Shown: in pieces, positions 1-5,298 of the stretch
How the letters are laid out: every line of letters begins with the position of its first letter
Numbering within the stretch: the first letter of the stretch is position 1
Source of the DNA: Spirochaetes bacterium RIFOXYC1_FULL_54_7
GTDB lineage: Bacteria; Spirochaetota; Spirochaetia; Treponematales; UBA12059
NCBI GenBank assembly: GCA_001830645.1
Contig: MIBM01000354.1
Span: forward strand, 3,929-9,226
Direction: 5' to 3'
DNA length: 5,298 nt
Program-made: the position numbers and the translations under genes
Notes under the pieces: generated by a model
Told to the model about the DNA's origin: nothing
Databases searched by the model: none
Seen by the model: only the letters and a program-made list of their open reading frames with translations

Positions 1-517
1 CCGGGATGCGCAGATAGAGAAACTCCAGGCAGAAGTATCATCCCTCAAGGACCAGTACCTGCGCAAACTGGCGGACTACGAGAATTTCCGCAAGCGTATG
101 TTCAGGGAGAAGGATGACGCCGTCCAGTTTGCCAATTCTCAGTTGCTGACCGACCTTGTATCTGTCCTGGATGATTTTGACCGGGCGGTTTCAAGTTCCG
201 AAACGTCCAGGGATTTCCAGTCCTTGCATGATGGGGTGGATATGATCCGGAGGCAGCTGCTTGGCATGCTTGAGAGCAAGTACGGCCTCTTGCGCTTCGA
301 GTCAATGGGTGAGCCCTTTGACCCGAACCACCATGAGGCCATGATGAGTGAACAGGGTGAATGCGACGAACCGACAGTCGTCGAAGAATACAGCAAGGGA
401 TACCGCCTGCGGGACCGCATCCTCCGCAGCGCCAAGGTAAAGGTGCAGATGCCTGCGGGTGCTCAGGCAGCCTCCGCAGATGGCAACGGGACCGCTGAAG
501 CGGCATCATCGAACTGA
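1..517 (+). CDS. grpE: GrpE, nucleotide exchange factor for DnaK (5'-truncated by window edge)
   Basis: GrpE is a cytoplasmic homodimer that releases ADP from DnaK and so resets the chaperone cycle. The open frame enters from the left edge (first whole codon at 2-4) and gives 171 residues before TGA at 515-517. The ATG at 98 is internal: the codons before it already read as GrpE, including DQYLRKLADYENFRKR from the long N-terminal coiled coil. The four-helix-bundle region follows (LVSVLDDFDRAV, 157-192). The C-terminal beta-wing that contacts DnaK carries the family signature FDPNHHEAMM (317-346) and GYRLRDRILRSAKVKV (398-445). The last ~20 residues are an Ala/Gly/Ser-rich tail without family conservation. 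The missing N-terminus is probably a few tens of residues, normally acidic and variable. It is the first visible gene of the operon; its promoter, and any hrcA gene or CIRCE operator, would lie outside the window. Confidence 0.96.
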   Translation, partial: RDAQIEKLQAEVSSLKDQYLRKLADYENFRKRMFREKDDAVQFANSQLLTDLVSVLDDFDRAVSSSETSRDFQSLHDGVDMIRRQLLGMLESKYGLLRFESMGEPFDPNHHEAMMSEQGECDEPTVVEEYSKGYRLRDRILRSAKVKVQMPAGAQAASADGNGTAEAASSN

Positions 518-555
518 ACACATAAACGCGATAAAAGCGCGCAAGGAGAATTACC

Positions 556-2499
<1,944 letters not shown>

Positions 2500-2502
2500 A
2501 CT

Positions 2503-3642
2503 GTGGCCAAGCGAGATTATTATGAAGTCCTGGGTATTCAAAAGAATGCCAGCAAAGACGATATAAAGAAGGCGTACCGCAGGCTTGCCGTAGCCAACCA
2601 TCCGGACAAGAACCCGGGAGACAAGGCCGCGGAGGAGCGATTCAAGGAAGCCACCGAAGCGTACGAGATCATCGCGGACGATCAGAAGCGTGCTGCCTAC
2701 GACCAGTTTGGCTTTGCCGGGGTGGATGGCATGGGCCAGGGTGGCCAGGACTTCACCAATATCTACCGGGACTTCGAGGATATCTTCGGAGGTTTCGGTG
2801 ATTTTTCCAGTATATTCGATAACCTGTTCGGCGGGTCCGGAGGTCGTGGAGGCGGTGCAAGGCGCAGGGGAGAGCCACCAAAGGGCACAAACCTGCGCTA
2901 CGACCTGCAACTGTCCTTCGAGGATGCTGTATTCGGTACCAATGTAGAGATAGCCTACAGCCGTGACGAGGCCTGCTCAGTCTGCAGTGGCTCAGGCTCC
3001 GAGGCTGGTGGCGGGCGGAAGGTCTGCCCTACCTGCCAGGGATCGGGGCAGGTGCGCCGCAGTTCGGGCTTTTTCTCCATAGCCAGTCCCTGTCCTACCT
3101 GTTCCGGCGAAGGTCATATCATAGACAAGCCATGCCGCTCGTGTGGTGGTTCGGGGCTGACCAAGAAGAAGCAGAAGATCAAGGTAACCATACCCCCCGG
3201 GATGGATGACGGCAAACGCTTGTCCGTAGCCGGGCAGGGTGATACCGGCCCCAATGGTGGTCGCCCAGGTGATCTGTATGTGTTCATACATGTCCGTCCC
3301 CACGAATTTTTCGAACGCGACGGCTATGACCTGTACTGCGCCATGCCCATCTCCATTTCGAAGGCGGCTCTGGGCGGGGAAATAACCGTGCCGACCATAG
3401 ACGGAAAGAAAGTAAAGGTAAGCATCCCTGCAGGAACACAGTACGGCAAGATGCTGCGCCTCCGCGAGGAAGGTGTACCTGGAGCCAACGGTGGAGCCAG
3501 GCGGGGTGACATGTACATCAAATTGATGGTGCAGGTACCAGCCAAGCTTTCCCGCAGGGGCAAGGAACTGCTTGAGGAACTGCAGAAGGTTGAAGGAGAA
3601 AATGACGCTCCCAAGCCGCTGAAACTTTCGGAACTTAAATAA
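2503..3642 (+). CDS. dnaJ: DnaJ, type I Hsp40 co-chaperone
   Basis: DnaJ binds unfolded clients, hands them to DnaK and stimulates its ATPase. The 379-residue protein has all parts of a type I Hsp40. The J domain (about 4-68) carries the essential HPD at 33-35. The Gly/Phe region (about 70-118) contains DIFGG and IFDNLFGG repeats. The zinc domain has four CxxCxGxG repeats with cysteines at 158/161, 175/178, 197/200 and 211/214, enough for two zinc ions. The C-terminal beta-barrel substrate domains and dimerisation segment follow (about 222-370). No key residue is missing. The GTG start is chosen because the conserved J-domain N-terminus follows immediately. It begins 3 bases after the dnaK stop and ends the operon, with two terminators downstream. 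The sequence resembles treponemal DnaJ as remembered, for example GFFSI before the third zinc repeat and the VEGEN tail. Confidence 0.99.
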   Translation: MAKRDYYEVLGIQKNASKDDIKKAYRRLAVANHPDKNPGDKAAEERFKEATEAYEIIADDQKRAAYDQFGFAGVDGMGQGGQDFTNIYRDFEDIFGGFGDFSSIFDNLFGGSGGRGGGARRRGEPPKGTNLRYDLQLSFEDAVFGTNVEIAYSRDEACSVCSGSGSEAGGGRKVCPTCQGSGQVRRSSGFFSIASPCPTCSGEGHIIDKPCRSCGGSGLTKKKQKIKVTIPPGMDDGKRLSVAGQGDTGPNGGRPGDLYVFIHVRPHEFFERDGYDLYCAMPISISKAALGGEITVPTIDGKKVKVSIPAGTQYGKMLRLREEGVPGANGGARRGDMYIKLMVQVPAKLSRRGKELLEELQKVEGENDAPKPLKLSELK

Positions 3643-3670
3643 TCCACAGAGCTTGGACCAGCTTCGGCAC

Positions 3671-3696
3671 CCAGCAGGAAATCCCGCTGGTTTTTT
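3671..3696 (+). terminator. Intrinsic terminator 1 of the grpE-dnaK-dnaJ operon
   Basis: The arms CCAGC (3671-3675) and GCTGG (3686-3690) form a 5-bp stem. After an A-C mismatch, an inner GG/CC can pair around an AAAT loop. Six T residues follow at once (3691-3696). It lies 28 bases after the dnaJ stop, where an operon terminator is expected. The stem is modest, so some read-through is plausible. Confidence 0.75.
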
Positions 3697-3726
3697 GTTG
3701 GATCATAATCATCCATGCTTCCAGCG

Positions 3727-3750
3727 CCCCGGTTAACGCCGGGGTTTTTT
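3727..3750 (+). terminator. Intrinsic terminator 2, tandem to the first
   Basis: CCCCGG (3727-3732) and CCGGGG (3739-3744) form a perfect 6-bp all-GC stem around the loop TTAACG, followed by six T residues (3745-3750). It looks stronger than terminator 1. It ends only 17 bases before the nuclease ATG, so read-through from dnaJ should contribute little to the nuclease gene. The loop coincides exactly with a possible -35 element for that gene. Confidence 0.85.
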
Positions 3751-3768
3751 CGGGGTATGATTGGTGCA
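3733..3768 (+). promoter_or_regulatory. Predicted sigma-70-type promoter of the nuclease gene, nested in terminator 2
   Basis: TTAACG at 3733-3738 matches four of six bases of the -35 consensus. TATGAT at 3756-3761 matches five of six of the -10 consensus. The spacer is exactly 17 bases. The expected transcription start, about 7 bases past the -10, falls on or next to the A of the ATG at 3768, which implies a leaderless message. There is no Shine-Dalgarno sequence before that ATG: the nearest G-run, GGGG at 3752-3755, is 12 bases away. This is inferred from sequence match only. Confidence 0.5.
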
Positions 3769-4391
3769 TGATTAAACCGCTTCGCCACAATCTCGTGATC
3801 CTGTTCCTGGTGGGGCTGGCCTTTTTCGCCGGCCTCAAAGGTGGCCACTGGCTTCCATCCGGCAGCGCCGTAGCTCAGACAGGAGCGGTGAAGGATGTAC
3901 CCCGGGAACTATATTCCCTTACTCTGGCGGGTATAACACGGTCTACATCAGCCGATGTCAGACGCATGACCCCCGTGGACCTGGTCTATGTGGTGGACGG
4001 GGATACGGTAAAGGTAAGACTCAGCGGTGAATCCTTGGCAGACTCGCCGGGCCTGGCAGAGCGTGAAAATGTCAGGCTCATAGGTTTTGACACGCCTGAG
4101 ACCAGACATCCCACCAAGGGAGCGGAATCCGGCGGACAGGAAGCCAAGAAGGGACTCAGGGCTATGCTGGTCGGCCAGCAACTGCAACTGGCCTTTGACA
4201 GGGAACTGAGGGACCGCTATGGCCGCCTGCTTGCTTACATCTATACGGCCGAGGGGGTCTGCATCAACCTACGCATGGTGGAGACAGGCCTTGCCCCGGC
4301 CCTTCTGCGCTATCCCTTCAATCTGAAGGAAGAGTTTGCGAATGCTGAAAAGGCGGCCAGCGCTGCCGGACTGGGGATCTGGGCCAGGTAG
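3768..4391 (+). CDS. Staphylococcal-type thermonuclease (SNase family), exported or membrane-anchored
   Basis: SNase-family enzymes are calcium-dependent phosphodiesterases that cut DNA and RNA. Residues 1-36 look like an export signal: positive K3 and R6, a hydrophobic stretch (about 9-22), then SAVAQ with possible cleavage after A36. The gap between core and site is long, so an uncleaved membrane anchor is also possible. The SNase fold spans about 70-207. All catalytic positions seem present by alignment to the Staphylococcus enzyme: D79 in VVDGDT (D21), R103 in VRLIGFDTPE (R35), D108 (D40), E111 (E43) and R153 in DRYGRLLAYIY (R87). The C-terminal helix ends in GLGIWAR as in full-length homologues. 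The ATG at 3768 is chosen because the signal sequence starts there, although no ribosome-binding site precedes it. It follows the chaperone operon terminators and converges with tpx. Likely roles are extracellular or periplasmic nucleic-acid breakdown for nutrition; a link to the chaperones is not indicated. Confidence 0.93.
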   Translation: MIKPLRHNLVILFLVGLAFFAGLKGGHWLPSGSAVAQTGAVKDVPRELYSLTLAGITRSTSADVRRMTPVDLVYVVDGDTVKVRLSGESLADSPGLAERENVRLIGFDTPETRHPTKGAESGGQEAKKGLRAMLVGQQLQLAFDRELRDRYGRLLAYIYTAEGVCINLRMVETGLAPALLRYPFNLKEEFANAEKAASAAGLGIWAR

Positions 4392-4410
4392 CCAGCCCTG
4401 GCTCTGGCCC
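4381..4410 (+). other. Strong hairpin over the nuclease stop codon, no U-tract
   Basis: GGGCCAG (4381-4387) pairs with CTGGCCC (4404-4410), and inside it AGCCA (4390-4394) pairs with TGGCT (4399-4403) around a GCCC loop. The only defect is a 2-base GT bulge (4388-4389). The structure covers the TAG stop at 4389-4391. No T-run follows on either strand, so it is not a standard intrinsic terminator. It may block 3' exonucleases or contribute to termination in this convergent region. The role is inference. Confidence 0.5.
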
Positions 4411-4413
4411 CCA

Positions 4414-4459
4414 ACTTCCGGCGACTGGCTACCGAAACGCCTGGAAGTCCGCTTCCGGG
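4414..4459. other. Two mutually exclusive hairpins between the nuclease and tpx genes
   Basis: GGAAG at 4443-4447 can pair in two ways. With the upstream arm ACTTCCGGCG (4414-4423) it forms a 10-bp stem closed by CGCC-T-GGAAGT (4438-4448), with one bulged T. With the downstream arm CTTCCGGG (4452-4459) it forms an 8-bp stem with a TCCG loop. CTTCCGG occurs at both 4415-4421 and 4452-4458. There is no U-tract on either strand. Position suggests a bidirectional 3'-end region, but function is unproven. Confidence 0.4.
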
Positions 4460-4469
4460 AAATCAGACC

Positions 4470-4988
4470 TCAGTAGCCAGCGGCAGCTACCTTGGCGGCG
4501 GCAAGCGCGGCATCATAGTTTGGTTCTTTGGAAATTTCCTGCACCTGCTCGGTATAGACCACTTTCCCTTGTATGTCGATGACCACTACCGATCTTGCAA
4601 GAAGTCCGGCCAAAGGGCCATCCACAAGTTCGACACCATAAGACTTGCCGAAATCATGGTTTCTCAGTTCCGAAAGGGTAATTACAGTATCAATGCCTTC
4701 TGCCTCGCAGAAGCGTTTCTGGGCGAAAGGGAGATCCCGACTTACAGTAAGGACAACAACGCCACCGAGAGCCTTGATTTTGGTATTGAAGTTCCTGGAC
4801 ACAGATGCGCAGGTTCCTGTGTCCAGACTGGGTGAAATATTGAGGATGCACACCTTGCCAGAAAAATCTGCCAAGCTGGCCTCCGATAGATCGCCCTTCG
4901 TCAGGCTGAAGTCAGGAGCCTTGCTGCCAAGGGCAGGCAGTTCGCCAGCACTGTGTATTGGATTGCCCTTCAAAGTAATTGTAGCCAT
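4470..4988 (-). CDS. tpx: Thiol peroxidase Tpx (atypical 2-Cys peroxiredoxin)
   Basis: Tpx reduces hydrogen peroxide and organic hydroperoxides using thioredoxin as electron donor. The 172-residue protein matches the family length and aligns end to end with remembered E. coli Tpx. The peroxidatic cysteine is C60 in SLDTGTC, the resolving cysteine is C94 in FAQKRFC, and T57 and R132 (ARSVVVID) complete the active site. C47 is an extra cysteine; the non-catalytic cysteine found in E. coli in the VVVLCIS strand is Thr here. There is no signal peptide, so the protein is cytoplasmic. The frame stays open well upstream (Met at 5013-5015, GTG at 5165), but the start at 4986-4988 is preferred because conserved Tpx sequence begins there and GGAGGA lies 4 bases upstream. 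The gene is monocistronic as far as seen, converging on the nuclease gene with 78 bases between stops. Confidence 0.97.
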   Translation of the reverse strand: MATITLKGNPIHSAGELPALGSKAPDFSLTKGDLSEASLADFSGKVCILNISPSLDTGTCASVSRNFNTKIKALGGVVVLTVSRDLPFAQKRFCEAEGIDTVITLSELRNHDFGKSYGVELVDGPLAGLLARSVVVIDIQGKVVYTEQVQEISKEPNYDAALAAAKVAAAGY

Positions 4989-4992
4989 TTGT

Positions 4993-4998
4993 TCCTCC
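4993..4998 (-). promoter_or_regulatory. Ribosome-binding site that fixes the tpx start
   Basis: On the minus strand GGAGGA lies 4 bases before the ATG at 4986-4988. The other in-frame candidates, ATG at 5013-5015 and GTG at 5163-5165, lack a comparable site. It therefore supports the 172-residue form over N-terminally extended ones. Confidence 0.85.
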
Positions 4999-5051
4999 GT
5001 AACTGCATCTGCCATGCCTGGCCAGCCAAATCGATACCGAAGTACTGACCT

Positions 5052-5080
5052 AAAATACAGATTGAACGGCGGGTAATCAA
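5052..5080 (-). promoter_or_regulatory. Candidate tpx promoter, proximal
   Basis: On the minus strand TTGATT (5075-5080) and TATTTT (5052-5057) are separated by 17 bases; each matches four of six consensus positions. The predicted start near 5045 gives a leader of about 57 bases. The surrounding sequence is the most AT-rich in the window, about 38% GC over 5041-5100. It is a plausible but not strong promoter. Confidence 0.4.
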
Positions 5081-5098
5081 GTTTTATATGGCTAATCA
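5074..5098. repeat. Short direct repeat TAATCA x2 upstream of tpx
   Basis: TAATCA occurs at 5074-5079 and 5093-5098, start to start 19 bases, close to two helical turns. One copy overlaps the -35 of the proximal tpx promoter candidate, the other is just upstream of it. This arrangement would suit a transcription factor site, but six-base repeats in AT-rich DNA also arise by chance. Confidence 0.25.
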
Positions 5099-5125
5099 CA
5101 ACCACAAGTCCTTTGATCCAGCAGT

Positions 5126-5154
5126 ATTGTAGTATCGAAAAACCCAGGAACCAA
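5126..5154 (-). promoter_or_regulatory. Candidate tpx promoter, distal
   Basis: On the minus strand TTGGTT (5149-5154) and TACAAT (5126-5131) are separated by 17 bases. The -10 matches five of six consensus positions, while the -35 keeps only the important TTG. The predicted start is near 5119, giving a leader of about 130 bases. It could act alone or with the proximal candidate. Confidence 0.35.
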
Positions 5155-5191
5155 CTTGCAGTCACTACAAGGTCAGCGTATTCTTCTTTTT

Positions 5192-5254
5192 CTATGCACC
5201 ACCCGTATATGGGCTCTTCTCCTTTTTAAGGGAAAAATCCAAGCCTGATTTCAT
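5192..5254 (-). pseudogene. Possible remnant of a decayed gene (20-codon open frame)
   Basis: On the minus strand an ATG at 5252-5254 opens a 20-codon frame ending at TAG (5192-5194), with a C-terminal SPYTGGA. GGAG lies 11 bases upstream, a poor distance. SPYTG followed by Trp resembles, from memory, the SPxTGWTR start of DUF2264 proteins. Adding one base after the GGT codon would shift into the next frame and read SPYTGW; that frame then stays open into tpx. This fits a frameshifted remnant, but the match is short and could be chance. A tiny real gene is less likely. Confidence 0.2.
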
Positions 5255-5265
5255 GAGGAAACCGT

Positions 5266-5288
5266 CTCCGCTCGCTGTTTAGCGGGAG
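5266..5288. other. Hairpin next to an A7 tract at the right edge
   Basis: CTCC (5266-5269) pairs with GGAG (5285-5288). Inside, either CGCT (5273-5276) or GCT (5270-5272) pairs with AGCG/AGC (5281-5284), because CGCT is tandemly repeated. Seven A residues follow at 5290-5296. On the plus strand an A-run after a hairpin does not terminate. On the minus strand the T-run precedes the hairpin, so it could be the tail of a terminator lying beyond the edge. Confidence 0.35.
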
Positions 5289-5298
5289 CAAAAAAATC

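Larger units (their letters stand above)
4989..5298. other. 310-base region upstream of tpx without a confident gene
   Basis: This stretch holds the tpx ribosome-binding site, two candidate minus-strand promoters, the TAATCA direct repeat, the possible gene remnant and, at the right edge, a hairpin. Its GC content is about 38-45%, clearly lower than the coding regions to the left. A pyrimidine-rich tract lies at about 5180-5193. No tRNA or other RNA gene was recognised. The neighbour beyond 5298 is not visible. Confidence 0.7.

Noticed and set aside
518..555. Small CGCG/CGCG hairpin (527-541) between grpE and dnaK
   Set aside because: Only 4 base pairs with a 7-base loop, and easily expected by chance; no evidence for a processing site.
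1..555. CIRCE operator or heat-shock promoter for the operon
   Set aside because: No TTAGCACTC/GAGTGCTAA inverted repeat was seen. If present it should lie upstream of the first gene, outside the window.
3700..3714. Imperfect palindrome GGATnATnATnATCC between the two terminators, with CATAAT resembling a -10
   Set aside because: No suitable -35 lies 16-18 bases upstream, three central positions mismatch, and the promoter nested in terminator 2 fits better.
3324..3848. Minus-strand open frame across the dnaJ end, both terminators and the nuclease start
   Set aside because: It runs through two terminator hairpins and overlaps two well-supported genes, with no domain similarity.
4989..5165. 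N-terminally extended Tpx starting at ATG 5013-5015 or GTG 5163-5165
   Set aside because: The conserved Tpx N-terminus starts at the 4986-4988 ATG, which has GGAGGA at good spacing; the upstream sequence has no Tpx similarity.
5202..5213. Near-palindrome CCCGTATATGGG as an operator
   Set aside because: Only 12 bases with a G-T pair, and far from the promoter candidates; not distinguishable from chance.

Overview
This window carries a heat-shock chaperone operon followed by two unrelated genes. On the plus strand are the 3' part of grpE (cut by the left edge), a complete dnaK and a complete dnaJ. A gene for a secreted or membrane-anchored staphylococcal-type nuclease follows, also on the plus strand. 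A thiol peroxidase gene (tpx) lies on the minus strand and converges on the nuclease gene. The last 310 bases have no convincing gene.

The likely source is a spirochaete of the Treponema/Spirochaeta group. This rests on remembered resemblance of the DnaJ, DnaK and GrpE sequences to treponemal proteins, for example the DnaJ glycine-rich region, zinc fingers and C-terminal VEGEN tail, and on the grpE-dnaK-dnaJ order. No search was run. By eye the genes are about 55-60% GC, while the last ~200 bases are about 44%. ATA isoleucine codons are common even in dnaK.

Layout: grpE ends at 517 and dnaK starts 38 bases later behind a clear Shine-Dalgarno sequence. dnaJ starts with GTG three bases after the dnaK stop and has only a weak ribosome-binding site, so its translation is probably coupled to dnaK. 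Two intrinsic terminators (3671-3696 and 3727-3750) close the operon. The nuclease ATG is only 17 bases past the second terminator. The best promoter for it uses the terminator loop as its -35 element and predicts a transcript starting at or next to the ATG. The nuclease and tpx stop codons are 78 bases apart, with hairpins between them that lack U-tracts. Upstream of tpx are two possible promoters, a short direct repeat, and a low-GC stretch that may hold a decayed gene fragment.

GrpE, DnaK and DnaJ act together: DnaJ delivers clients and triggers ATP hydrolysis by DnaK, and GrpE exchanges the nucleotide. Tpx is a stress enzyme that removes peroxides, but it is transcribed separately. Nothing here amounts to a clearly new multi-gene system. 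The most interesting points are the promoter nested in a terminator with a leaderless nuclease message, the structured convergent region, and the possible gene remnant upstream of tpx.
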